A DNA stretch of 64,000 nt from NCBI RefSeq assembly GCF_014174495.1, contig NZ_JACJHR010000006.1, forward strand, positions 62,001 to 126,000. Reading direction: 5' to 3'. Below are positions 51,626 to 59,607 of the stretch, one piece after another (the first letter of the stretch is position 1; every line of letters begins with the position of its first letter). Both the position numbers and the translations under genes were made by a program. Under the pieces are notes generated by a model. That model was not told where the DNA came from. It saw only the letters and a list, made by a program, of their open reading frames with translations, and searched no databases. Source of the stretch: Amycolatopsis echigonensis (GTDB lineage Bacteria > Actinomycetota > Actinomycetes > Mycobacteriales > Pseudonocardiaceae).

Positions 51626-52318
51626 TCAACCCCTTGGCCGCCCGGACCGTTCGAACTGCCACACCGCGTGATCGAGTTCCCACTGGGTGCAGCCCAGGCG
51701 GGAAGCGAGCGCAGCGAGGAGGTCGCGCGCCTCGGCAACGCTCACCAAGGTGTCGAGGCGCAGATGCCGAGTCGGCCAGCGTCGGATCATTCGGTCGGGT
51801 TTGATCCGGTTGTCGTCCCCGGCAAGCATCCACAGGTAGCTCAGACGGGTGCCTTGGCCATGCCCCGGCACCTGAGCCAGCCGTGCTTCCACGGGATCCA
51901 CGATGGAGGTGTCGGTGGGCGCCGCGGCGACGTCGTCGATCCGTTGCAGTCCGCTGTCGGCCAGGATCTGCGCGTATTGGACTGCGGCATCGGCCTTGCG
52001 AATGTCGCCGCGCATACTGGTGAGCGACCGGTTGACCAGGACGTCGGCGGCGAGCCGCTCGCCTCCCAGTTCGCGCCCCAGCTTGGCCAGCTCGGCGACG
52101 GACTGCTCGCGATCTGCTCCGATCACGGTGTGCGCATCCGCGGCAGGCAACAGCCGATCCGGCAGGGAGACATAGTCCGCGTAGGCGTTGTATACGTTGA
52201 CCACGTTGTTGTAGTGGGCGTTGATGGAAAAGACGGCGTCCAGGACGCACAATGACAGGTGTGTCCAGCGCCGTGGTCGTGGACTGATCACCAGCTCCGT
52301 CGTGGGCGCGGATGTCAA
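51626..52318 (-). CDS. Hypothetical protein with HhH-GPD (endonuclease III)-like features
   Basis: A 230-aa protein starting at TTG 52318 (AGGG seven bases upstream); a GTG at 52291 is an alternative. 'RWTHLSLCVLDAVFSINAHYNNVVNVYNAY' at the N-terminus and 'LSYLWMLAGDDNRIKPDRMIRRW' in the centre resemble a family of base-excision-glycosylase-like proteins, where the latter block corresponds to the HhH-to-catalytic segment 'K-x-D-R-M'. The iron-sulphur cysteines of endonuclease III are absent. Function unproven; it may be a DNA-binding or repair-type accessory gene next to the defence island. Confidence 0.65.
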   Translation of the reverse strand: MTSAPTTELVISPRPRRWTHLSLCVLDAVFSINAHYNNVVNVYNAYADYVSLPDRLLPAADAHTVIGADREQSVAELAKLGRELGGERLAADVLVNRSLTSMRGDIRKADAAVQYAQILADSGLQRIDDVAAAPTDTSIVDPVEARLAQVPGHGQGTRLSYLWMLAGDDNRIKPDRMIRRWPTRHLRLDTLVSVAEARDLLAALASRLGCTQWELDHAVWQFERSGRPRG

Positions 52319-52556
52319 ACATCGACCCTGTTCGTCTCGCTCATCTTGATCTCGCCTCCGATCGCGGGTCGATAGCCGGAAGAAATGACAATTTTTGCTT
52401 CACCGGATCAGTTCTCATGCCATCGTCACGTTCATGACGCTGCGGCGATCTCCGCGACCTGTGCGAGGGCGAGTGGCCGGAGTATGAGTATGCGATTAAT
52501 TCCCTGCTTGCGCGCGGGTCGGCGAATTTCTTCCTGAGCCTGACAGACGGTCGCTG

Positions 52557-52754
52557 TCAAACGCCTCGCTTGTAGGCGACCATGTCGGTATAGGACTCCT
52601 CTACGGCGTCGTGCTCGTCGATGCCGAGATCGGCGAAGACGGCGCGGAGCGAATCGAGCGCGGCGGGCACGTCGTCGGCCTCGGCCATCGTCTCCAGCTC
52701 GATGAACGTTTGCTCGTCCAGCTCGGGGATCGTGACGACGGTGGGGCGAGTTGC
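52557..52754 (-). pseudogene. CYTH-domain (class IV adenylate cyclase-like) C-terminal fragment
   Basis: Minus-strand translation up to the stop at 52557-52559 reads 'VVTIPELDEQTFIELETMAE', 'ADDVPAALDSLRAVFADLGI' and 'AVEESYTDMVAYKRGV'. This matches the end of CYTH/class IV adenylate cyclase proteins (FxExET...LGI...ESYTDxV). In this frame a TAG occurs at about 52755 and no start codon is available, so the N-terminal two thirds with the ExExK motif are missing. A truncated relic. Confidence 0.5.
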
Positions 52755-52960
52755 ACACTATCCACACGACTGTCGCTCCGTTCACGAACGGAATGTCTCT
52801 GACAACCTGTCGCTGGTTCGCGGCACCCCGCCGAAGCCTCCGGCATTACGGGGTATTCGTCGCCTGCGGAGAACGAATCGTCTGCTCAGCCGGCCGCATC
52901 GTGGTCGTTCTCCGTACCCGGCGAGACGGCGGCTGCCGCTCCGGTCCGGGCGGGCGGAGA

Positions 52961-53383
52961 TCACGCGGGCCGGTAGAGCGGTCCGCGTTCGACGACTCGG
53001 AGCAAGAGGTCTTCGTCGATGTCCTCGGCGATCTGGACGGTACGGGGCTGTTGGCCGGTGTAGCCGAGAAGTTCGCGCACCTCGCGGTTCGTGTAGTAGC
53101 TGCCCGCGGCCGCGAGCAGGACTGCTTGGTACCCGGCGTCGTCGAGTTCTCGCAGGTGTTTGAGGGCGGCGCCGGCAGGCAGCCCGGTGGTGGACGTCCA
53201 CGCGCGGAGCAGGTCGGGGAGGAGGTCCGGTCGCGCTCGGAGGACGACGTCGAGCTGTCCGCTGTCGATGCCGGCTGCGGCGGCGGAGGGCATCGGGCCG
53301 ACTGCGGGGATCAGGTCGTCGGCGAGTGCTCGCAGCCAGTCGCGGCACTCGCCGGGCAGGTGGTGGTCCGGTGTCGCGGGCAT
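52961..53383 (-). CDS. Gluconate 2-dehydrogenase subunit 3-like protein (GMC small subunit)
   Basis: A 140-aa small partner protein, ATG 53383 with GGAG upstream, 11 bases after the GMC gene. Blocks 'WLRALADDLIPAVGPMPSAAAAGI', 'LDVVLRARPDLLPDLLRAW' and 'AGYQAVLLAAAGSYYTNREVRELLGYTGQQP' match subunit 3 of gluconate 2-dehydrogenase-type complexes ('SYYxxPxVRxxLGYxGQxP'). No Tat signal is present, unlike periplasmic versions, so the complex is probably cytoplasmic or carried by its partner. It should bind and stabilise the GMC subunit encoded upstream. Confidence 0.85.
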   Translation of the reverse strand: MPATPDHHLPGECRDWLRALADDLIPAVGPMPSAAAAGIDSGQLDVVLRARPDLLPDLLRAWTSTTGLPAGAALKHLRELDDAGYQAVLLAAAGSYYTNREVRELLGYTGQQPRTVQIAEDIDEDLLLRVVERGPLYRPA

Positions 53384-53394
53384 GAGTGCTCCGA

Positions 53395-54999
53395 TCAGGC
53401 GGGGACGGGCTGGTTCCGGCGGTTCGCGATCAGGTGTTCCGTTGCGCGCAGGGCGAGCGCGGCGATGGTGCTGGTGGGGTTGACGCCGCCGGAGGTGACG
53501 AACACGCTGCCGTCCACGATGTACAGATTGGGGATGTCGTGCGATTTCCCGTACTCGTCGACCACCGACGTCGCCGGGTCGGCGCCCATCCGTGCGGTGC
53601 CGAGGAGGTGCCATCCGGAATACCGCATCAGCGATTCGGTCGCGACGTCGCGGGCCCCGGCCGCACGGAGGGAGTCGGTGGCACGCGCGATGTGGAAATC
53701 GAGGAGGCGACGGGAGTTTTCGCTGACGGAGTAGTCGATCCGGGGCGCGGGGATGCCGGAGGAATCGGCGAGCCCGGTGCCGACCGTGACGCGGTTTTCC
53801 TCGTCGGGCAGGTCTTCGCCGAAAATGCCCCAGCTGATGGTCCGGCCGAGATGGCGGCGGATGTGCTCGTGGTGCGCCGGCCCCCACACCTCCTCGCCCG
53901 CGCGGGTCGGCAGCGCGGCGTTGAGCGGGCCGCCGGTCGGGGCGAGGCTCCACTTCGCGCCTCGCACGAAACCGCGGTCGGTGTCGGTTTCGTAGAACTG
54001 GTAGGAGGTGATCTTCGCGCCGACGTGGCCCCGCCAGCTTTCCAGGTCCTCGTCGAAGTATCCGGTGACGTTGGCGAACGGGTGCACCATCAGCCGCCGC
54101 CCGAGCAGGCCGCTGGAATTGCCGAGTCCGTCCGGGTGCGCGGGCGTGGCCGAATTGAGCAGGATCCGCGGCGTGCCGATTGCGTTGGCCGCCATGATCA
54201 CCACGCCGGCCCGGACGGAATGCCAGGATCCGTCCGGGAGGACGTACTCGGCTCCGGTGGCGAGTCCGTTGGCGGACATCAGGATCCGGGCCACGCGCGC
54301 CCCGGTCAGCAGGCGCGCGCCGCCGGCGACCGCGGCGGGCCAGTGGGTGAGGTCGGTCGATGCTTTGGCGCCTTCCGGGCAGCCCTGCATGCACGATCCG
54401 AACTGGACGCACGGCCGCCGCCCTTGGTGCGGTGCGGACAGCACCGCCTGCGCGGCTGGCCACCAGTGCCATCCCAGCTTGTCGTGCGCTGTCGCCATCC
54501 GCGCGCCGATCCGGCCGATCGGCAGCGGCGGGAGGGGCGGTTCGGCACCGTCGGGGTAGGCCGGGTCCCCGCCCGCGCCGGACACGCCGAAGGCCGCGTC
54601 GGTGCGTTCGTAGAACGGTTGCAGGTCCGCGTAGCGAAGCGGCCAGTCGTCGGCGACGCCGTCCAGCGTGCGCACCCGGAAATCGGACGGCAGCAACCGC
54701 GGCCAGTCGCCCGCGTAAAGGATCATGCTTCCGCCGACTCCCGAGTACATCAGCGGCGCGACCGCGGAATGCGAGTCGTCGACGGGGTAGTCGGCGGGGT
54801 TCTGCCGGATGTTCGGGCTGGCCGACCACTGTTTGCGCGCTTCGAGTTCGTACGTTTCGCGCTGGGCCGGGTAGCCGGCCCGGTCGGGCCAGTCGCCTTG
54901 TTCCAGGCAGACCACGTTGAATCCGGCCTTCGTCAGTGCTCCCGCGGCGACCCCGCCCGACGCTCCCGCGCCGATGATCAGGACGTCAGCTTGCTCCAT
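53395..54999 (-). CDS. GMC-family FAD oxidoreductase
   Basis: A 534-aa flavoenzyme; ATG 54999 with GAGAGGA upstream. The FAD site 'VLIIGAGASGGVAAGALTKAGFNVVCLEQG' is at residues 6-35, 'MYSGVGGSMILYAGDWPRLLPSDF' is the sugar-GMC loop, 'CVQFGSCMQGCPEGAKAS' is a Cys-rich motif seen in gluconate/2-keto-type dehydrogenases, and 'HLLGTARMGADPATSVVDEYG' and 'NLYIVDGSVFVTSGGVNPTSTIAALALRA' form the C-terminal active-site block. It probably oxidises a sugar or polyol hydroxyl to the keto form. A LacI-type operator lies 26 bases upstream of the start. Cotranscribed with the subunit 3-like gene. Confidence 0.92.
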   Translation of the reverse strand: MEQADVLIIGAGASGGVAAGALTKAGFNVVCLEQGDWPDRAGYPAQRETYELEARKQWSASPNIRQNPADYPVDDSHSAVAPLMYSGVGGSMILYAGDWPRLLPSDFRVRTLDGVADDWPLRYADLQPFYERTDAAFGVSGAGGDPAYPDGAEPPLPPLPIGRIGARMATAHDKLGWHWWPAAQAVLSAPHQGRRPCVQFGSCMQGCPEGAKASTDLTHWPAAVAGGARLLTGARVARILMSANGLATGAEYVLPDGSWHSVRAGVVIMAANAIGTPRILLNSATPAHPDGLGNSSGLLGRRLMVHPFANVTGYFDEDLESWRGHVGAKITSYQFYETDTDRGFVRGAKWSLAPTGGPLNAALPTRAGEEVWGPAHHEHIRRHLGRTISWGIFGEDLPDEENRVTVGTGLADSSGIPAPRIDYSVSENSRRLLDFHIARATDSLRAAGARDVATESLMRYSGWHLLGTARMGADPATSVVDEYGKSHDIPNLYIVDGSVFVTSGGVNPTSTIAALALRATEHLIANRRNQPVPA

Positions 55000-55024
55000 C
55001 GGATTCCTCTCGCACACCGCCGTT

Positions 55025-55038
55025 GGTAAGCGCTTTCC
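55025..55038. promoter_or_regulatory. LacI-type operator upstream of the GMC operon
   Basis: GGTAAGCGCTTTCC: one mismatch from a perfect palindrome of the LacI/CcpA-type consensus with central CG. It lies 26 bases before the GMC start, where a bound repressor would block transcription or translation. It shares 13 of 14 bases with the site at 56312-56325. Confidence 0.75.
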
Positions 55039-55154
55039 GGCGTACCGTAGGCGAGGTCGTTCCCGGATGCAAGAGGCGGCTCTGGTCCAGAGAGGACGCG
55101 GTCGTCGGCCTCGGCGGGGCGGCAGGCGGGCGGAAAGCTGCTGAGCGCGCGCGG

Positions 55155-56234
55155 TCAGCCGGCCGAAGAGCGTGTGCTGTCGCGGAGCACGACTTCGCCT
55201 CGGACCCGATGGCGCCGCGGGGGGCTGGCGGGTTCGTCGAGGGCGATCTGCACCGCGGTCGCGCCCATGTCCGTCATCGGGAGGCGGACGGTGGTGAGGG
55301 CCGGAACGACGTCCCGAAGCGGGCTGATGTCGTCGAACCCCGCGATGCCGATGTCCTCGGGCACCCGCAGGCCCGCGTCCCGCGCCGCCGCGAGCGCGCC
55401 GAGAGCCATCACGTCGTTGACGGCGAACAGGCAGTCGACCGGCGGCCTGCCTTCGGCCTGGTCGAGCAGAGCCTTGGCCGCGGCGTATCCGCCGGACCAC
55501 GTGAACTCGCCCGAGACCTGATGCTCGGCCTGGGGTTCCGCGCCGTGCTCGGACAATCCGAAGGCGAACCCTTCGGCCCGGTCGCGGGCGGTGAGCAGCG
55601 AGGGCGGCCCGGCCAGCACGGCGAACCGCCGATGTCCCGCCCGGTAGAGCGCATCGGCGAGCGCGGCGGCGCTCAGCCGGTTCTCGACGACGACGGTGCC
55701 GATCCCGAGCCCGTCCTGCCCGATGCACGCGGCGCGTCCGCCGCCGCGGGTGTACTTCCGCAGGATCGCCCGCATCGGGTCCAGCAGGGCGGGATCGTCG
55801 ACCCGTGAGCCGGCCAGCAGCACCGTCTGCGCGCGCTGCCTGCGCAGCAGTTCCACGTGCCGCAGCTCGGCGGCCGGGTCGCGCTGGGTGCTGGCGACGG
55901 TGACCAGCAGGCCCCGTTCGCCGGCGGCGGCGATGACTCCGGCCGCGATGCTGGAGAAGTACGGGTCGGCGATGTCGTGCACGATCAGCCCGAGGGTGGC
56001 GGTGCTGCCCCGGGCCATCGCCTGCGCCTGGGCGTTCGGCGAGTAGTCGAGTTCCGCCGCGGCGGCGAGAACCTTGGCTCGCAACGCTTCTTTCACCTGG
56101 CGGGTGCTGCCGTTCAGCACCCGCGAGGCGGTCGCGAGCGAAACCCCTGCCCGTTCGGCGACATCGGCGAGGGTGGCCGCGCTGCCCGCGGCTTCCTCGG
56201 GTTCGTCCGGGCTCGGCGTACGTCGGCGGCTCAC
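55155..56234 (-). CDS. LacI-family transcriptional regulator
   Basis: A 359-aa repressor. GTG 56234 is taken as start because it precedes the HTH by a short linker ('VSRRRTPSPDEPEEAAGS'). HTH and hinge: 'ATLADVAERAGVSLATASRVLNGSTRQVKEALRAKVLAAAAELDYSPNAQAQAMA', with the hinge helix typical of family members. The sugar-binding domain has 'LGLIVHDIADPYFSSIAAGV', 'DCLFAVNDVMALGALAAARDAGLRVPEDIGIAGFDDI' and 'LTTVRLPMTDMGATAVQIALDEP'. It sits between two divergent sugar operons, each with a matching operator, so it should repress both and itself. Confidence 0.94.
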   Translation of the reverse strand: MSRRRTPSPDEPEEAAGSAATLADVAERAGVSLATASRVLNGSTRQVKEALRAKVLAAAAELDYSPNAQAQAMARGSTATLGLIVHDIADPYFSSIAAGVIAAAGERGLLVTVASTQRDPAAELRHVELLRRQRAQTVLLAGSRVDDPALLDPMRAILRKYTRGGGRAACIGQDGLGIGTVVVENRLSAAALADALYRAGHRRFAVLAGPPSLLTARDRAEGFAFGLSEHGAEPQAEHQVSGEFTWSGGYAAAKALLDQAEGRPPVDCLFAVNDVMALGALAAARDAGLRVPEDIGIAGFDDISPLRDVVPALTTVRLPMTDMGATAVQIALDEPASPPRRHRVRGEVVLRDSTRSSAG

Positions 56235-56242
56235 GGTCGCGA

Positions 56243-56256
56243 TGCTAACGCTTTCC
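56243..56256. promoter_or_regulatory. Degenerate LacI-type operator at the repressor gene
   Basis: TGCTAACGCTTTCC matches 10 of 14 bases of the site at 55025-55038, with the CGCTTTCC half intact. It is 9 bases upstream of the LacI start, consistent with autoregulation. Confidence 0.5.
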
Positions 56257-56311
56257 GGAACTTGAGCGCCGAGTGGCGGGGGTTGACGCGGCCGGACGGC
56301 GATCGTACTTT

Positions 56312-56325
56312 GGAAAGCGCTTTCC
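56312..56325. promoter_or_regulatory. Perfect LacI-type operator upstream of the sugar operon
   Basis: GGAAAGCGCTTTCC is a perfect 14-bp palindrome with central CG, the classic LacI/GalR-family site. It lies 92 bases upstream of the first gene of the plus-strand sugar operon. Confidence 0.85.
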
Positions 56326-56417
56326 CGACGTGCCTGCCCGGTTGGGCGGGAAGGCGCAGACCGCAGCAGCCCCGCTCCGGCCGGGGCCGATCCGACGACG
56401 CATCCCCAGGAGAGTCC

Positions 56418-57602
56418 ATGGCTCAGCGAAGCATCGGCATCATCATGAACGGCGTCACCGGGAGGATGGGCTACCGCCAGCATCTCGTCCGGTCCGTTCT
56501 CGCGCTGCGCGACGAGGGTGGGGTGCGGCTTCGCGGAGGCGAGCGGGTGCAGGTCCGTCCGCTGCTGGTGGGCCGCGACAGCGCCAAGCTCGCCGAACTG
56601 GCGCGACGGCACGACATCGCGGACTGGACCACCGACCTCGACGCCGCGCTCGGCGACGACCAGTGGGACGTCTACGCGGACTTTCTCGTCACCAAGGCGC
56701 GGGTGGCGGCGCTGCTGCGGGCGATCGCCGCGGGAAAGGCGGTGTACACCGAGAAGCCGACCGCCGAGACCGTGCCCGAGGCGCTGGAGCTGGCCGCGCT
56801 CGCCCAGGAGGCGGGCGTGCCCAATGGTGTTGTGCACGACAAGCTGTATCTGCCCGGCATGCGCAAGCTGGCGAGGCTGGTGCGGTCCGGATTCTTCGGC
56901 CGCATCCTGTCCGTGCGCGGCGAGTTCGGCTACTGGGTCTTCGAGGGAGACGGACAGCCCGCGCAGCGGCCGAGCTGGAACTACCGGGCCGAGGACGGCG
57001 GCGGCATCGTCGTCGACATGTTCCCGCACTGGAATTACGTGCTGGAGAATCTCTTCGGAGAAGTCCGCTCGGTCTACGCGAGGGCGGTGACGCACATCCC
57101 GACCCGGTTCGAAGAGAACGGCGCGTCCTACTCCGCGACCGCGGACGACGCCGCGTACGCGATTTTCGAACTCGACGGCGGCGTGGTCGCGCAGCTGAAT
57201 TCGAGCTGGGCGGTGCGGGTGAACCGCAAGGAACTCGTCGAATTCCAGGTCGACGGCACGCACGGCAGCGCGGTCGCTGGCTTGTTCGGCTGCCGGGCGC
57301 AGCACCGGACCGGCACGCCCCGTCCGGTGTGGAACCCCGACCTCGCCGATGCGCACGACTACGGAGCCGACTGGAGCGAGGTCCCGGACAACGAGGTGTT
57401 CGAGAACGGTTTCCGGGTCCAGTGGGAGGAATTCGTCCGGCACGTGGTCGACGGCGATCCGCACCCGTACGACCTTCTCGCCGGAGCACGCGGGGTCCGG
57501 CTCGCCGAAGCGGGACTGGAGAGCTCCCGCACCGGTGCGCGGGTCGAACTTCCCCCGCTTGAAGCGCCGCGCGTGGCGCTGGCGAACGGAGCGGCGAAAT
57601 GA
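56418..57602 (+). CDS. Gfo/Idh/MocA-family oxidoreductase
   Basis: A 394-aa NAD(P)-dependent sugar dehydrogenase-type protein; ATG 56418 with AGGAGAG upstream. N-terminal Rossmann part 'IGIIMNGVTGRMGYRQHLVRSV' (GxxGxMG), 'VYADFLVTKARVAALLRAIAAGKAVYTEKPTAET' with the catalytic EKP motif, and 'GVVHDKLYLPGMRKLARLVRSGFFGRILSVRGEFGYWVFEG'. Catalytic region 'GGGIVVDMFPHWNYVLENLFG' (DxxxH) lies in the C-terminal domain. First gene of the operon; it probably works on the keto-sugar made by the GMC enzyme. Overlaps the DUF993 gene by ATGA. Confidence 0.92.
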   Translation: MAQRSIGIIMNGVTGRMGYRQHLVRSVLALRDEGGVRLRGGERVQVRPLLVGRDSAKLAELARRHDIADWTTDLDAALGDDQWDVYADFLVTKARVAALLRAIAAGKAVYTEKPTAETVPEALELAALAQEAGVPNGVVHDKLYLPGMRKLARLVRSGFFGRILSVRGEFGYWVFEGDGQPAQRPSWNYRAEDGGGIVVDMFPHWNYVLENLFGEVRSVYARAVTHIPTRFEENGASYSATADDAAYAIFELDGGVVAQLNSSWAVRVNRKELVEFQVDGTHGSAVAGLFGCRAQHRTGTPRPVWNPDLADAHDYGADWSEVPDNEVFENGFRVQWEEFVRHVVDGDPHPYDLLAGARGVRLAEAGLESSRTGARVELPPLEAPRVALANGAAK

Positions 57603-58759
57603 CGGAAGTCGCTCTGGTCGACTCGGCCGCCCGGGTCACTGGTTACCGGCTGCGGACTCCTCCCGCGCTGAAACGTCCGGAGAGTCCGTCGCGGTCGCGG
57701 ATCGCCTTCGCGGCGGCGCACGTCGTCCCTCGCGCGACCGCGGAGAACGTGCCGGGTGCACCCGCGGATCTCGATTGGGACGCCACGCTCGCGTTCCGCC
57801 GCCACCTGTGGTCCTGGGGGCTCGGCGTAGCCGACGCGATGGACACGGCCCAGCGCAACATGGGACTCGACGCGGCTGCCACGCGCGAGTTGATCGCCCG
57901 GAGCGCGGCTGAGGCGGCGTCGGTCGGCGGAGCGCTGTTGGTCGGGGTCAACACCGATCACCTGACTGAAGAAGTGTTGTCCTTGAGCGAAATCGTGGAC
58001 GCCTATGTCGCCCAGCTCCACTACGCCGAAGACCGCGGTGCAGGTGTCGTCCTGATGGCCAGTCGGCATCTCTCGCGCATTGCGACGTCGGCCGCGGACT
58101 ACGAGAAGGTGTACCGCGAGGTGCTCGCGCGGGCGGGCGCCCCGGTCGTCCTGCACTGGCTCGGCGAGGCGTTCGACCCACAACTCGCTGGCTACTTCGG
58201 GTCCGAAGCGGACGCGACCGTACTCCGGATCGTGCACCAAAACGCCGACAAAGTGAGCGGGATCAAGATGAGCCTGCTCGATCCGGGCCGCGAAATCGCG
58301 CTCCGCGCCCGGCTTCCGCACGGCGTACGGCTCTTCACCGGGGACGACTACCACTACGTCAGCCTGATCGAAGGCGACGGCCAAGCGCACAGCGACGCGT
58401 TGCTCGGCGCCTTCGCGGCCGTCGCTCCGCTTGCGGCCACGGCATTGCAGGCGCTCGACGCGGACGATCTCGCGGAATACCGGCGCGTCCTCGAACCGAC
58501 CGAAGCCCTGGCGCGGCACATTTTCGCCGCGCCGACTGCCTTCTACAAGACCGGCATCGTTTTTCTCTCCTGGCTCAACGGCCACCAGCCTGCCTTCGCG
58601 ATGGCGGGCGGTCTGCACGCAGCGCGTAGCCTGCCGCACCTTTCCGCTGCGCTCCGGCTCGCCGACGAGGCAGGGGCGCTGACCGATCCCGAACTGGCCG
58701 CGCGGCGGTGGATCTCGTTGCTCGCCGTGCACGGCCTCGATGACCGGGTTCCGGCGTGA
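57599..58759 (+). CDS. DUF993-family protein (DapA-like TIM barrel)
   Basis: A 386-aa protein with the DUF993 pattern: 'RIAFAAAHVVPRATAENVPG', 'LDWDATLAFRRHLWSWGLGVADAMDTAQRNMGLD', 'LLVGVNTDHL', 'PVVLHWLGEAFDPQLAGYFG', 'HQNADKVSGIKMSLLD' and 'GVRLFTGDDYHYVSLIEGDG'. The 'GIKMSLLD' Lys resembles the Schiff-base Lys position in dihydrodipicolinate synthase-type barrels, so an aldolase or dehydratase role is possible. Almost always encoded beside Gfo/Idh/MocA enzymes and TIM-barrel epimerases. GTGA/ATGA overlaps on both sides show translational coupling. Confidence 0.88.
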   Translation: MTEVALVDSAARVTGYRLRTPPALKRPESPSRSRIAFAAAHVVPRATAENVPGAPADLDWDATLAFRRHLWSWGLGVADAMDTAQRNMGLDAAATRELIARSAAEAASVGGALLVGVNTDHLTEEVLSLSEIVDAYVAQLHYAEDRGAGVVLMASRHLSRIATSAADYEKVYREVLARAGAPVVLHWLGEAFDPQLAGYFGSEADATVLRIVHQNADKVSGIKMSLLDPGREIALRARLPHGVRLFTGDDYHYVSLIEGDGQAHSDALLGAFAAVAPLAATALQALDADDLAEYRRVLEPTEALARHIFAAPTAFYKTGIVFLSWLNGHQPAFAMAGGLHAARSLPHLSAALRLADEAGALTDPELAARRWISLLAVHGLDDRVPA

Positions 58760-59607
58760 CCGCGCACCCGCGGATGTCGTTGAACCAGGCGACGATCCGC
58801 CACGCGGACTTCGCGACCGCGCTGCGCGTCACGCGGCAAGCCGGCATTCCGGCGATCGGGGCGTGGCGGGAACCAGTGGGTGCGGTCGGGCTGCCGGCGG
58901 CGGCCGCGATGCTGGCGGATTCCGGACTGCGGATGTCCAGCCTGTGCCGCGGCGGATTCTTCACCGGACCTGACACGGCGGCCGCGCTCGACGAAAACCG
59001 CAGGGCGATCGAGGAAACCGCCGCGTTGGCCGCGGCCGGGGCGGCGGGCTCCGCTCCGGTGCTGGTCCTCGTGGCGGGCGGTCTCCCCGAGGGCGACCGG
59101 GACCTCGCCGGAGCCCGGAACCGGGCGCGGGACGCGGTCGGCGCGCTCGCCGAGGACGCGGCGGCGGCCGGGGTGGTGCTCGCGATCGAACCGATGCACC
59201 CGATGTACGCCGCGGACCGCGGGGTGATCTCGACGCTGGCGCAAGCGCTCGACATCGCCGAGCAGTTCCCCGCGGGCCGCGTCGGAGTCGTGGTCGACAC
59301 GTTCCACGTGTGGTGGGATCCGTGCCTCGGCGAACAGATCCGCCGCGCCGGGCTGACCGGCCGGATCGCCTCCTACCAGGTCGGGGACTGGATCACGCCG
59401 CTGCCGCCGGACGCGCTGCTCGCCCGCGGCCTGCCCGGCGACGGGCACGTCGACCTGGCGTCGGTCTCGGAGCTGGTCGAGAAGGCCGGCTATCACGGCG
59501 ACGTCGAAGTGGAGATCTTCAACGAGGACCTCTGGCGGGCCGACCCGGTTCGCGTGGCCCGGCGGGCGGCGGAAACCTTCGACGGTGCGGCGGGAGTGCC
59601 GGGATGA
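58756..59607 (+). CDS. Sugar phosphate isomerase/epimerase-like TIM barrel (AP endonuclease family 2 fold)
   Basis: A 283-aa protein starting at GTG 58756 within the upstream stop. Barrel blocks: 'GIPAIGAWREPVGAVG', 'VLVLVAGGLPEGDRDLAGARNRARDAVGALAEDAAAAGVVLAIEPMHPMYA' (metal-ligand Glu), 'VGVVVDTFHVWWDP' (Asp and His), 'SYQVGDWITPLP', 'GDGHVDLASV' and 'DVEVEIFNEDLW' (Glu). These are the xylose-isomerase-like metal residues. Likely isomerises or epimerises a keto-sugar intermediate. Overlaps the glycerate kinase gene by ATGA. Confidence 0.9.
   Translation: MTAHPRMSLNQATIRHADFATALRVTRQAGIPAIGAWREPVGAVGLPAAAAMLADSGLRMSSLCRGGFFTGPDTAAALDENRRAIEETAALAAAGAAGSAPVLVLVAGGLPEGDRDLAGARNRARDAVGALAEDAAAAGVVLAIEPMHPMYAADRGVISTLAQALDIAEQFPAGRVGVVVDTFHVWWDPCLGEQIRRAGLTGRIASYQVGDWITPLPPDALLARGLPGDGHVDLASVSELVEKAGYHGDVEVEIFNEDLWRADPVRVARRAAETFDGAAGVPG

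Noticed and set aside
53395-55728. A 777-residue version of the GMC oxidoreductase
   Set aside because: The extra N-terminal 240 residues are antisense-type sequence through the LacI region; FAD motif starts properly at 54999.
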